NCBI RefSeq assembly: GCF_036492835.1
Contig: NZ_AP025314.1
Span: 3,886,010 to 3,950,009 of the forward strand
Length of the DNA: 64,000 nucleotides
Origin: Fulvitalea axinellae
Lineage (GTDB): Bacteria; Bacteroidota; Bacteroidia; Cytophagales; Cyclobacteriaceae
Reading direction: 5' to 3'
Shown here: positions 52,701 to 60,389 of the stretch, in pieces
Numbering within the stretch: the stretch's first letter is position 1
Layout of the letters: every line of letters starts with the position of its first letter
Made by a program: the position numbers and the translations under genes
The notes under the pieces: generated by a model
Database searches by the model: none
What the model saw: only the letters and a program-made list of their open reading frames with translations
What the model was told of the DNA's origin: nothing

Positions 52701-54070
52701 GATTCGGGACGGAATGTGGCATAAGGCCCGAACTGATAAAGCAAACCGTAGCCGTTTTCAACCAAAAAGCCGGAGCAGAATTACTGGAATGCGTCAGCGG
52801 TCACGGCCACACTTGGGCGCTGACTACCCGTGACGAACAGGAACTTGAGGAAATCAAGGAAAAAATCGGAAGCGAAAACCTGCCTTATGACGATCTTTGT
52901 TTTTGGCTGGGCTACCCACCGGTCATGCAATCGAGCATCAGCAGGCTGTCGCAAACTGACGGAATGGATATTCGCCTTTACGTCCATGACAAATCCAAAG
53001 ATCCGCTGGGTTACGTGGGCGGATTGGAATTCGATTCCATGGTTTCCGACGTTTCCGAGGCTTTCTTATTGGAACAAAAAGACCTTCGAGCGAAAGCGGA
53101 AGGCTTGGCCAATCTAATCGGGCCGGAGAAGTTTGTCAGTGTCGGCTTCCGGCCGGCGTCAAAGGCTAATCCGGATTTCGAATTTTCCCAAAAAGTATAC
53201 AACAGGGAAGCGTTGCGGGACGCTCCGCCACCGTATTGGCCGAGCGAGGAAGGAATGATTGTCCCGGCGCCGGACCCGCTCAAACATTTCGGCCCGACCA
53301 CGGCCGTCTCCAAAAGCGTAATGGACGGCTTTCTGACCGACGGCCCGACGCTTCATTCAAAATACGTTTTTAGGGGAAATCAAGAAAGCCTGTCGCCCGA
53401 ACAGCAAAGGACAGTCAAGCTCTGCTTTGACTCCGCTTCCGAGGGCGTTAAAGCCGCCGCTCCGCCAGAATCTCCGCTGAGTCTTCATTCCATGAAAAGC
53501 GTTTTGGCCGGACAAATGGCTTTGGTAGCGCTAGGCTCGCGAAAAGCTTACTTCGACGACAGCGGATCGCACTCCAAAAACGAGGCTTTGCTTCATGCGG
53601 TAAAACATTACAATTCCCAAGATGAAAGCGCACCGCTATGGACTCCGGATACTCCCAAACGCCAACCCTGGTTAATCAAAGACTCGGAAGACGAGCAAAC
53701 CGCCAAGTTCAAAAAACAATCGCAGGAAGCGGGCATGAATGACAGCGACCTTGCGAATTGGCTGGGTTATCCCGACGTGTCGGCGGTAGGTTTTAAAGAC
53801 GTCAGGGACAAAACCGGTATGAGTATCCATATTCACGCCCATCATTTTTATATACTGGACAGAGCGTTGCGCTCTCACGACAACCACTATATGGGTATGT
53901 TCTGCGACGCGGGGGATATCTTTGCCGGCAAACAGAAGGAAATATTCGCCCGTGCCGAGATGTTGGCAAATGCCCTCGGCCCATATTATCTCGTAACAGT
54001 GGACTTCAGCCTAGCGCCGGAAGCACAACCATATTTCACCTTCAGAGACGGAATAGTGGCTCCAAACTAA
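49763..54070 (+). CDS. Giant modular protein with kinase-like domain and duplicated C-terminal domain
   Basis: The 1435-residue protein has no signal peptide or membrane helix. Region A (about 1-360) starts with basic MFARKRRHPRYRTPEK, then helices, and contains WWMNLDSTGPIVIKS and an LLQEAWLGVAL helix (Gln311-Glu312) that resembles an M91-type metallopeptidase helix with both zinc His lost. A Pro-rich linker follows. Region B (about 465-800) is kinase-like: GGCADVYF loop (near 467), Lys in VLKCLK (near 485), GNHDR (637-641) and HAIDQ (661-665), the catalytic and metal-binding pattern of lipid-kinase/actin-fragmin-kinase-like folds. After another Pro-rich linker come two copies of one unknown domain (about 907-1150 and 1192-1430). 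It is preceded by a terminator and stands alone. The start could also be Met30 or Met39. Confidence 0.75.
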   Translation: MFARKRRHPRYRTPEKTSPPTAGTVAQCLMPSDTFAKRMPVVCPVEEERIFRRILFRIQDYERYLEVYAKIIAEATTDELPPIIMEDNLMHRMACLHEIERLIYAYNKIRPIREGQRFLDREHELLFDLMAELNQSWTDLFKDFKGTAFPSNRKRGRELDNPELKDISGSSWWMNLDSTGPIVIKSTDETSSGAEIPEGAEAIKGKIWRIGATASGFRMLANLHQSLRTSNRTLIIYPSSKKSEDKHPSDLTGKILKTARRDVRLSPAFSLSVDPEDAGYTVPVEQTGSWWNKKSLHTLAPTYLDLAMLLQEAWLGVALNPPNVQPNALYNQMRRELGLPPALSGPVPNPVRKLPLRPLRKPTENLEEVFVLLPSESEIPENIEESAKTPDPLASLTPKSIAHEHEDRRPFMAPTSTAPIPWASPACGWGSDDSRSKAQEALLAEYFSFPETDFSRPNTHSIHRPTQGGCADVYFVSFGDQPSMVLKCLKQTRMSEETEKELFTSGMIRMLGKNVTAPQGRLLHSLSPEMDSFTKALAPPGLTPTTGGSLGALQHQLNEIRFQKDPYTAILWERCPGMTPEEIALSGKDTECQEALADESKRINLDRSKYEHLEPLFQHDGFLEALGETYLYDLLLGNHDRLSTFFHVGNMLFDKTTGTLHAIDQASNLWGLNTALNAILRTTPNEKQERLNLTGYYKSPLRNQCNSPYTTHEEMMTVMTKLEGIILDQIRTFIRLFTQDHTQPIHLIDRIFNLEPLRENVHPNTVPLKIGFAEALVRLPSHADKIALMTGMRYRNFQTEARYFLGLLTKTIRIVEAENLTAFKEKITELRAIIAGKPLPYLPDPAEDPTSPLPSPLPREIEKPPPLVVPEPSLEPEKDAGAVPLASPFEADDLYPGGFLRGGKNLEPLRLYRRYFYRGDRKELSEEHNRLLDLSLECAKEVTLRAEHLLGRGPESPYSRQLAETLGLHVAMVVTGLKDGFGTECGIRPELIKQTVAVFNQKAGAELLECVSGHGHTWALTTRDEQELEEIKEKIGSENLPYDDLCFWLGYPPVMQSSISRLSQTDGMDIRLYVHDKSKDPLGYVGGLEFDSMVSDVSEAFLLEQKDLRAKAEGLANLIGPEKFVSVGFRPASKANPDFEFSQKVYNREALRDAPPPYWPSEEGMIVPAPDPLKHFGPTTAVSKSVMDGFLTDGPTLHSKYVFRGNQESLSPEQQRTVKLCFDSASEGVKAAAPPESPLSLHSMKSVLAGQMALVALGSRKAYFDDSGSHSKNEALLHAVKHYNSQDESAPLWTPDTPKRQPWLIKDSEDEQTAKFKKQSQEAGMNDSDLANWLGYPDVSAVGFKDVRDKTGMSIHIHAHHFYILDRALRSHDNHYMGMFCDAGDIFAGKQKEIFARAEMLANALGPYYLVTVDFSLAPEAQPYFTFRDGIVAPN

Positions 54071-54091
54071 GACCATCCCATTTAAAAAAAT

Positions 54092-54142
54092 AAGGCCTTG
54101 GGTTTTAAGCATTTCGATAAAATACCTAATACCCAAGACCTG
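54092..54142. terminator. Possible terminator between convergent genes
   Basis: AGGCCTTGGGT pairs, with one mismatch, with ACCCAAGACCT across a 27-base loop; the leftward strand then has a T-run. It lies between the giant gene and the carbonic anhydrase gene. Confidence 0.5.
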
Positions 54143-54163
54143 AGACCAAATACCCTTAAGATA

Positions 54164-54790
54164 TTAAACCAAACGATAGATTTCCTGAATGCCTTTCAGG
54201 ATATTTCCAAAATCGATATTCAGATCCTTAATCTTTCCGGTACGCATATCAAACACCCAACCGTGAACGGTAAGTCCCCATTCCTTATTGGCAATCTGCA
54301 CTTCCGAAGTCTTCAGAACGTTCACGCACTGTTCCTGCACGTTAAGCTCCACCAAGCGGTCGTATTTCTTTTGTTCGTCAGCGATGGCGTCCAGCTCTAT
54401 TTTGTGGAAACGATAAACGTCTCGGATATTTCTCAGCCACGGATTCAGGATTCCCAAATCATTGGCCTGCATCGCCGCGTTTACGCCACCGCAACCGTAA
54501 TGGCCGCATACGATCACGTGCTTTACCTTCAGGCTGGAAACAGCGTAATTGATCACGGACATGGAACTCAAATCCACGTTCGGAACCATATTGGCGATAT
54601 TTCGGTGCACGAATACCTCGCCAGGCCTGGCGCCCATCATTTCCTCGGCCGTCACCCGGCTATCGGAACAGCCTATGTATAGGATTTCCGGCTGTTGTCC
54701 TTCCGAAAGTTTATCAAAATAGCCTTCGTCCAACTGGAGTTGCTCTTCTACCCAACTCTGGTTATTCTCAAATATTTTATTGATGTCCAT
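54164..54790 (-). CDS. Beta-class carbonic anhydrase
   Basis: This 208-residue zinc enzyme interconverts carbon dioxide and bicarbonate in the cytoplasm. The zinc ligands are in place: Cys and Asp of CSDSRV (about 41-46), and His and Cys of HYGCGGV (about 97-103). The Asp-Arg dyad of the active site lies in the first motif. The length and the C-terminal GWVFDMRTGKIKDLNIDFGN fit the beta class (Can/CynT type). It is convergent with the giant gene and divergent from the TonB receptor. Confidence 0.96.
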   Translation of the reverse strand: MDINKIFENNQSWVEEQLQLDEGYFDKLSEGQQPEILYIGCSDSRVTAEEMMGARPGEVFVHRNIANMVPNVDLSSMSVINYAVSSLKVKHVIVCGHYGCGGVNAAMQANDLGILNPWLRNIRDVYRFHKIELDAIADEQKKYDRLVELNVQEQCVNVLKTSEVQIANKEWGLTVHGWVFDMRTGKIKDLNIDFGNILKGIQEIYRLV

Positions 54791-55103
54791 AACTATTAGG
54801 ATTTGTTTCTGTCTGTGTTCCAGAAAAGGAAACCGCTTCGAAAAAATATACGGCTTAAAACCGTACCAAGTTAAGGACTATAAGCCTCTTCATGCAAACA
54901 AATAATCTTCCTGAAGTGGAATAAAACTAACATTAACATCAAACGCTTCTGTTTCAATTCCCGGAAAACGTAAAGTAAACTGGAAACTCCCGCATCGTAT
55001 CTTATTTAGATTTAATTCAAAAAAAGAGACTCTTACAATTGGTTTTACGGCAAGAAAAAGTAATTTCGCATCATCCTATTTAAACTTAATCCAGATAATA
55101 AGG
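54791..55103. other. Divergent promoter region, carbonic anhydrase / TonB receptor
   Basis: A 313-base AT-rich stretch without a gene. It contains the well-spaced promoter at 55039-55068 for the receptor gene. A clear promoter for the anhydrase is not seen. Confidence 0.45.
55039..55068 (+). promoter_or_regulatory. Promoter of the TonB receptor gene
   Basis: TTG at 55039-55041, 19 bases, then TAATTTCG at 55061-55068, one mismatch from TAnnTTTG. The start codon is 35 bases further on. Confidence 0.5.
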
Positions 55104-57539
55104 ATGAAACGATCATTACTCTTTCTCATTCTACTAATTTCTTCTCAAGTGGGCTTTGCGCAGAGCATCAGCGGAAAGGTCACTGATTCCCAAAGCGGCG
55201 AAGCACTTATCGGCGCTAACGTCTTTTTGAAAGAAACTTCTTTCGGTACCACTACTGGAAACTTGGGTGATTATAACCTTACTAATCTTCCCGAAGGAAA
55301 CTACGAGCTTACAGTTTCCCTTATCGGATACGAAACCATAACTCGCCAAGCCCAGCTGGCAAAAGGCGACAACCTTAGCTTTGACTTTTCGCTTAACGTC
55401 TCGGCCGAGATACTTGAAAACGTTTTGGTGGAAGCCGGGTCGTTGACTCGCCACGGGAAAAAGATCAAGGACATTCCGGGATCCGCCCATTATATTTCTC
55501 CGAAAGACATCGCCAGAATCAACAACACAGACGTGATGAACGTCTTGGCCCTGATTCCCGGCGTTAACCTGAACCAAGAAGACGGTTTCGGCCTTCGTCC
55601 GAATATCGGCTTGCGCGGTTCTGGATCGGAAAGAAGTAGCAAAATCACCGTAATGGAAGACGGCATCCTGATGGCGCCGGCTCCTTACACCGCTCCTTCG
55701 GCTTATTATTTCCCTACAATGGGACGCATGAAAGGCATCGAGGTTTTCAAAGGCGCTTCGCAAATCAAATACGGACCGCAGACAACCGCCGGAGCCATCA
55801 ACCTTATCTCGACTCCTATCCCGACTTCGCTTAGCGCCGACTTCGGACTCAACTACGGAAGCTTCAACACCCGTAATATTTACGCCTCCGCCGGAAACGC
55901 GCACAAGAACGTAGCCTATATGGTGGAAGGTTTCCAGCAGAACAGCGACGGATTCAAGGAATTAGACAATGGCGCAGACACCGGCTACGACAAGCAGGAC
56001 ATCTTGGCCAAACTCAGAGTGAACACCAACCCTGACGCCGCCGTTTACCAAGCTTTGACTTTCAAGCTCGGCTACGCCAAAGAGACTTCTGACGAAACTT
56101 ACTTGGGACTGACCCAAGCCGACTTCGACAAGGACCCGATCCGCCGTTACGCTGGTTCGCAAAAGGACCAAATGAATACGGAGCACACTTCTTGGTCGAT
56201 CAATCACCTTATCGCCCCTACGGATTTTCTCCAGATCAGCACCACGGCTTACCGCAACGAATTCAAGCGTAACTGGTACAAGCTCGATAAAGTAAACGGT
56301 GAGAAAATCGGAAAAATCTTGGCATCGCCTGCCGACTACAAAACCGAGTACGACTTGGTAAGCGGCAACGCAGCCTCGGCCGACGATTCGCAATCGCTTA
56401 AAGTGAAAGCCAACAACCGTGAGTACTACAGCTGGGGAATCCAGTCTATCGCCAACGCGGCCTTCGAAACCGGCGACATGAAGCACAACGTGGAGTTCGG
56501 AATCCGCTACCACGAAGACGGCGTAGATCGCATGCAGTGGGCCGACTACTACACAATGGACGAAAACGGCATGACGAACCGCATCTCGCAAAGCGCGAAA
56601 GGTTCGGAAGGCAACCGTGAGCAAGATACCAAAGCTTTGGCCTTGCACGTACAATACCAGCTTTCGATCGGACAACTCAACATTTTACCGGGTATCCGCT
56701 ACGAGAACATCGACAGAAGCAGAAAAGACTGGGGCAAAACCGACTCGGACAGAACCGGCGAGGTTAGCGAAAGAAAGAACAAATACGACATCTTCCTTCC
56801 GGGCCTTGGGTTGGATTACAAAATCAACAGCAACATGAGCGTCTTCGGCGGCATCCACAAAGGGTTTACGCCGGGCGGATCGAAAGACGGATCGAAGCCG
56901 GAGGAAAGCATCAACTACGAAGCCGGGTTCCGTACGGTAACCTGCGGATTCGCTACACAAGTAGCCTTGTACTACAACGATTACGACAACCTCTTGGGCT
57001 CAGACACCAACTCTAGTGGCGGCACAGGCTCAGGCGACGTTTTCAACGGCGGAGCGGCCACGGCTTACGGCATCGAAATCGAAGCCTCTTACGATCCTTT
57101 GGCATCGACCAGCAAGACGTTGCGTTTGCCGATTCGCCTCAACTACACTTACACCAACGCCGAATTCGGAACGGATTTCGAAAGTGAGTTCGACGCTTGG
57201 GGAGAAGTGAAAGAAGGCTACCAGTTGCCTTACGTAGCCGAGCACCAGTTCACATTGGGCACCTCGCTCGAACACCGCAAATTCGCCATCGACGCCATTT
57301 CCAAAATGGTGGGCGAAATGCGCGCCACAGCCGGCGACGGAAGCATCGAAGATAACGATTTGATCGAAAGCTCTTTCATCGTAGACCTCCGCGCCCGTTA
57401 CTTCGCCACTAATCAGGTGACTGTTTTCGGAGAGGTTCAAAACGTGTTTGACCAGACTTACATCGTGTCAAGAAGACCTGCCGGCCTCCGTCCAAATATG
57501 CCGATGGCCTTCAACGTAGGATTGAAATTCGCTCTCTAA
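55104..57539 (+). CDS. FecA-like TonB-dependent outer-membrane receptor
   Basis: The 811-residue protein has a signal peptide (MKRSLLFLILLISSQVGFAQ), a carboxypeptidase-regulatory-like domain (about 21-100; ISGKVTDSQSGEALIGANVF), a plug (about 115-235; MEDGILMAPAPYTAPSAYYF then VFKGASQIKYGPQTTAGAIN) and a barrel ending in GLKFAL. The plug sequence with its Pro/Tyr-rich loop is typical of the FecA/Fe(III)-dicitrate-like or haem-type receptor group and distinguishes it from SusC, which also lacks a SusD partner here. Import of an iron chelate is likely but the ligand is not proven. No Fur-box-like site is obvious upstream. Confidence 0.9.
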   Translation: MKRSLLFLILLISSQVGFAQSISGKVTDSQSGEALIGANVFLKETSFGTTTGNLGDYNLTNLPEGNYELTVSLIGYETITRQAQLAKGDNLSFDFSLNVSAEILENVLVEAGSLTRHGKKIKDIPGSAHYISPKDIARINNTDVMNVLALIPGVNLNQEDGFGLRPNIGLRGSGSERSSKITVMEDGILMAPAPYTAPSAYYFPTMGRMKGIEVFKGASQIKYGPQTTAGAINLISTPIPTSLSADFGLNYGSFNTRNIYASAGNAHKNVAYMVEGFQQNSDGFKELDNGADTGYDKQDILAKLRVNTNPDAAVYQALTFKLGYAKETSDETYLGLTQADFDKDPIRRYAGSQKDQMNTEHTSWSINHLIAPTDFLQISTTAYRNEFKRNWYKLDKVNGEKIGKILASPADYKTEYDLVSGNAASADDSQSLKVKANNREYYSWGIQSIANAAFETGDMKHNVEFGIRYHEDGVDRMQWADYYTMDENGMTNRISQSAKGSEGNREQDTKALALHVQYQLSIGQLNILPGIRYENIDRSRKDWGKTDSDRTGEVSERKNKYDIFLPGLGLDYKINSNMSVFGGIHKGFTPGGSKDGSKPEESINYEAGFRTVTCGFATQVALYYNDYDNLLGSDTNSSGGTGSGDVFNGGAATAYGIEIEASYDPLASTSKTLRLPIRLNYTYTNAEFGTDFESEFDAWGEVKEGYQLPYVAEHQFTLGTSLEHRKFAIDAISKMVGEMRATAGDGSIEDNDLIESSFIVDLRARYFATNQVTVFGEVQNVFDQTYIVSRRPAGLRPNMPMAFNVGLKFAL

Positions 57540-57565
57540 GCCTTAACAGGCGCAACAATATTGAA

Positions 57566-57594
57566 ACGGGCCCCGAAAGGAGCCCGTTTTTTTG
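57566..57594 (+). terminator. Hairpin terminator after the TonB receptor gene
   Basis: ACGGGC and GCCCGT flank a short loop at 57566-57590, followed by T7. Confidence 0.92.
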
Positions 57595-57677
57595 TCTCCC
57601 AAAAAAAGAAAATCGCCATTCCGCAATCACTTCCGCCCTTTACGCTGTTTTCCTTTTCAGAAGAAAGCAAAACAGGA

Positions 57678-58568
57678 ATGGCCAAAGCAAAACGTAGACT
57701 CACGGAATTCATAGAACGCTCGACTGGCGAACTCAAACGCGAAAAAGCTCCCGATGCCCGCACCTTGGGTTTCCTTTATCATAGCCCTTTCGGAAAACTA
57801 CCGCTTGCACTGCTTGCCAAACGCAAATTCCTGTCGTCGCTCTCCGGCCGGTTTATGGACTCTCGATGGTCCAAAGCCTACATTTCCGCTTTCGTAAAGG
57901 CCCAAGATGTTAATCTCGACGAATTCGAGGGCGAAGGTCGCTACAAAACCTTCAACGATTTCTTTTGCCGAAAACTAAAGCCCGGCGTTCGCCCCATTTC
58001 CGAAGGGATAATATCGCCCGCTGACGGCAAAATCCTCGCTTTCGAACAGGTCGAGACCTGCCGGAAATTCTTCGTCAAAGGCTACGAGTTTGATGTCTGC
58101 GAATTTCTACAAAACGATGCCTTGGCAAAAAAATACGACCAAAGCCCCATGATTATCATCCGCCTTGCCCCGGCGGATTATCACCGTTTCCACTTCCCCT
58201 CCAACGGCCATATCGGGAAAAGCGTAAAAGTCTCGGGCTCCTATTATTCCGTCTCCCCAATCGCATTGGACAAGAAAATCGAGATATTCTGCGAGAACAA
58301 ACGCGAATACAGCGTACTCTCCACCCACGACTACGGAGACATCTTGATTTGCGAAGTTGGGGCCACGTTGGTAGGTAGTGTCGTCCAAACTTACCAACCG
58401 GACTCAGAAGCTGTCAAAGGCTTGGAAAAAGGATATTTCAGGTTCGGGGGGTCTTCCATCGTGTTACTCTTTGAAAAAGGGAAAGTTACATTAGCCAAAG
58501 ATTTAATCGAAAACTCAAAGGCCGGTTTGGAGACAACCATCCGTATGGGAGAGAATATCGGATTTTGA
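57678..58568 (+). CDS. psd: Phosphatidylserine decarboxylase
   Basis: The enzyme converts phosphatidylserine to phosphatidylethanolamine at the inner membrane, using a pyruvoyl cofactor made by self-cleavage. The start at 57678 (MAKAKRRLTEFIERSTGELK) gives 296 residues; the frame is open to 57561, but the extra 39 residues translate the preceding terminator. Motifs seen are DFFCRKLKPGVRPI, SPADGKI, APADYHRFHFPSNGHI with its catalytic His, and the cleavage site in FGGSSIVLLFEKGKV, where Gly-Ser-Ser takes the place of the LGST of the E. coli enzyme. The form is the type-II/eukaryote-like subgroup common in Bacteroidota. Confidence 0.94.
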   Translation: MAKAKRRLTEFIERSTGELKREKAPDARTLGFLYHSPFGKLPLALLAKRKFLSSLSGRFMDSRWSKAYISAFVKAQDVNLDEFEGEGRYKTFNDFFCRKLKPGVRPISEGIISPADGKILAFEQVETCRKFFVKGYEFDVCEFLQNDALAKKYDQSPMIIIRLAPADYHRFHFPSNGHIGKSVKVSGSYYSVSPIALDKKIEIFCENKREYSVLSTHDYGDILICEVGATLVGSVVQTYQPDSEAVKGLEKGYFRFGGSSIVLLFEKGKVTLAKDLIENSKAGLETTIRMGENIGF

Positions 58569-58672
58569 CGCGTCATTTGTATAATACAAAAAAACACCAC
58601 CCTCAACCCTTTGTATGACAGTTCATTATCATTTTATTCAATTTAACATCGAAAAAAAACCGCTTTTGTCTA

Positions 58673-58703
58673 TTGCGCCGTAAGGAAATTTCGCTCATAT
58701 TTG
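58673..58703 (+). promoter_or_regulatory. Possible tRNA promoter
   Basis: TTG at 58673-58675, 20 bases, then CATATTTG at 58696-58703, one mismatch from TAnnTTTG, about 55 bases before the tRNA. Confidence 0.4.
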
Positions 58704-58757
58704 CATCGTTGTTAAGCTACTGTCTGACACATAAAGAAAGTGCTAAGCGACCAATTT

Positions 58758-58831
58758 GGCCCTGTAGCTCAACTGGATAGAGTGCAGGTTTCCGGTACCT
58801 GAGGTTAGGGGTTCGACTCCCTTCAGGGTCA
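58758..58831 (+). tRNA. tRNA-Arg (anticodon CCG)
   Basis: The 74-base cloverleaf is complete: acceptor stem GGCCCTG/CAGGGTC (one G-U pair), D arm GCTC...GAGT, anticodon stem CAGGT/ACCTG with loop TTCCGGT (anticodon CCG at 58792-58794), and T arm with GTTCGACT. CCA is not encoded. It reads CGG codons. A good terminator follows. Confidence 0.95.
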
Positions 58832-58836
58832 CGTTG

Positions 58837-58869
58837 ACGGCCGTCCCAGATAATGGGAGGGCCGTTTTT
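58837..58869 (+). terminator. tRNA terminator
   Basis: ACGGCC pairs with GGCCGT and TCCCA with TGGGA around a five-base loop, followed by T5. Confidence 0.88.
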
Positions 58870-58936
58870 CGTTTCTGCTCACCGGTTTTTCGTATCTTTG
58901 CCACGAAGGCGTTTTCAAAACAACTTCCACTCCGAT

Positions 58937-59317
58937 ATGAAAAAAGCTATTCTCATAACATTGGGTCTGCTCTCCACAGGCTTAGGCGCATTAGGCATAA
59001 TCCTCCCGGGTTTGCCCACCACCCCGTTTCTGCTACTGGCGGCGTTTCTGTTTGCCCGAAGCTCCAAAAAACTGCACAAGCGCCTTTTGGAAAACCGTTA
59101 CCTCGGCCCGTTTATCAAAGATTTCGAAAGGGAGAAAGGACTTAGCCTAAAGAAGAAACTCTCCATCATTTCCATCATTTTGGCTATGAGCCTCGTTTCC
59201 GCATGGTTTTTCGTACCTCCCATGGCGGGAAAAATTGCGGTGATGGCCTTCGGGCTAGTTGGCGTCATTGTCGTCGGTTTTGTGGTCAGGACAGTCAACG
59301 GCTCCGCAAACACCTGA
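58937..59317 (+). CDS. DUF454 (YbaN-like) inner-membrane protein
   Basis: Starting at 58937, the 126-residue protein has a membrane segment at the N-terminus (MKKAILITLGLLSTGLGALG), the DUF454 hallmark GIILPGLPTTPFLLLAAFLF, a loop with SSKKLHKRLLENRYLGPFIK, and two further membrane helices near the C-terminus. The family is widespread and its function is not known. The frame is open further up to 58853, but this overlaps the tRNA terminator. It is 11 bases from the glycosyltransferase gene and the two are probably co-transcribed. Confidence 0.88.
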   Translation: MKKAILITLGLLSTGLGALGIILPGLPTTPFLLLAAFLFARSSKKLHKRLLENRYLGPFIKDFEREKGLSLKKKLSIISIILAMSLVSAWFFVPPMAGKIAVMAFGLVGVIVVGFVVRTVNGSANT

Positions 59318-59328
59318 AATCTCCCGCT

Positions 59329-60327
59329 ATGCCCCAACCTCTTATCTCTGTCGTCATTCCTTTTTACCAACCTAAAAAACTGTTTGACCGATGCCTTAAA
59401 AGTATCCGTTCGCAAACTTATCAGAATTTCGAACTGATTTTAGTCGATAACAACGCGGATAACCTCAGCCGTAGAACTGCTGTAAAACACGTCAACGCCG
59501 ACTCCCGAATAACTTTAGTCAAAGAAGAAAAACAAGGAGTCGTTTTCGCTTCAAACAAAGGCATGTCTTTAGCCAAAGGCGACTTTTTAGTCCGGATGGA
59601 CGCCGATGATTTTATGGCTGAAAATCGTCTTGAAAGACAATACGAATACCTTTGCGAAAACCCCGAATGTGGCGCCGTATCGTGCTTGGTTGAATTTGTC
59701 GGGGACGACGAGGCCAAGGGATTCAAAACATATGTGGACTGGCTTAACAGCGTACAATCATTCGAAGAAATAAAACTTTCCCGTTTTGTGGAATCGCCCA
59801 TAGCGAACCCGACCACCATGGTCAGAAAAGAAGTTCCCGAAAAGCTCGGATGGTACCGTGACGGCGATTTCCCCGAAGATTACGAGCTTTGGCTCCGTTG
59901 GATTGAATCCGGTGTCAGGATCGACAAAACGCCGGAACGCCTACATTTTTGGGTGGATTCCAAAGAACGACTGACCAGAACGGATAACCGATACGATGTG
60001 GACGCCTTTTTTAAGATCAAATCGAAGTATCTGGCGCAAAGTCTAGCCGAAAAGAAGATCCAGGAAGTTTGCGTATGGGGGGCTGGACGCAAAAGCCGGC
60101 AACGATTGGAACATTTGACGCAACACGGAATAAAAGTCATCGCTTATCTGGATTTCAAAGAAAGGGAAATCCACGGTATTCCTTGTTTCGATTTCCGGAC
60201 CTACGATTTCACCTCCGCCCCTTTTATCCTCACTTATGTTTCTAACCGTGGAAAAAGGGACGAAATCAAGTCTTTTCTAAAATCAAAGGGCTTACGGGAA
60301 GGCGAAGACTTCTTGTGTGTCGGATAA
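59329..60327 (+). CDS. Family 2 glycosyltransferase
   Basis: With start at 59329 the 332-residue protein begins MPQPLISVVIPFYQPKKLFD, the typical opening of GT2/GT-A enzymes. The nucleotide-sugar site follows as ILVDNNAD and the metal-binding DxD equivalent DADD in FLVRMDADDFM (about 91-101). The ED-type motif is in YRDGDFPEDYELWLRWIESG, with the catalytic-base-like Glu/Asp. The C-terminal 80 residues (VCVWGAGRKSRQRLEHLTQH, VIAYLDFKE) look like a Rossmann-like extra domain. It likely adds a sugar to a surface glycan; donor and acceptor unknown. Confidence 0.9.
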   Translation: MPQPLISVVIPFYQPKKLFDRCLKSIRSQTYQNFELILVDNNADNLSRRTAVKHVNADSRITLVKEEKQGVVFASNKGMSLAKGDFLVRMDADDFMAENRLERQYEYLCENPECGAVSCLVEFVGDDEAKGFKTYVDWLNSVQSFEEIKLSRFVESPIANPTTMVRKEVPEKLGWYRDGDFPEDYELWLRWIESGVRIDKTPERLHFWVDSKERLTRTDNRYDVDAFFKIKSKYLAQSLAEKKIQEVCVWGAGRKSRQRLEHLTQHGIKVIAYLDFKEREIHGIPCFDFRTYDFTSAPFILTYVSNRGKRDEIKSFLKSKGLREGEDFLCVG

Positions 60328-60328
60328 T

Positions 60329-60370
60329 AAATCCCCAGCAGAATCGTTTTCTACTGGGGATTTATTTTTT
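60329..60370 (+). terminator. Terminator after the glycosyltransferase gene
   Basis: AAATCCCCAG at 60329-60338 pairs with CTGGGGATTT at 60354-60363, with T-runs on both sides, so it may also serve the convergent gene ending at 60390. Confidence 0.9.
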
Positions 60371-60389
60371 GAAAGTCTGTTACTTTCTT

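Noticed and set aside
55134..55904. 256-residue leftward open frame antisense to the TonB receptor
   Set aside because: Shadow of the receptor gene, which has an intact signal peptide, plug and barrel.
57561..57677. Upstream start for phosphatidylserine decarboxylase
   Set aside because: The added residues are a translation of the terminator hairpin of the TonB receptor gene.
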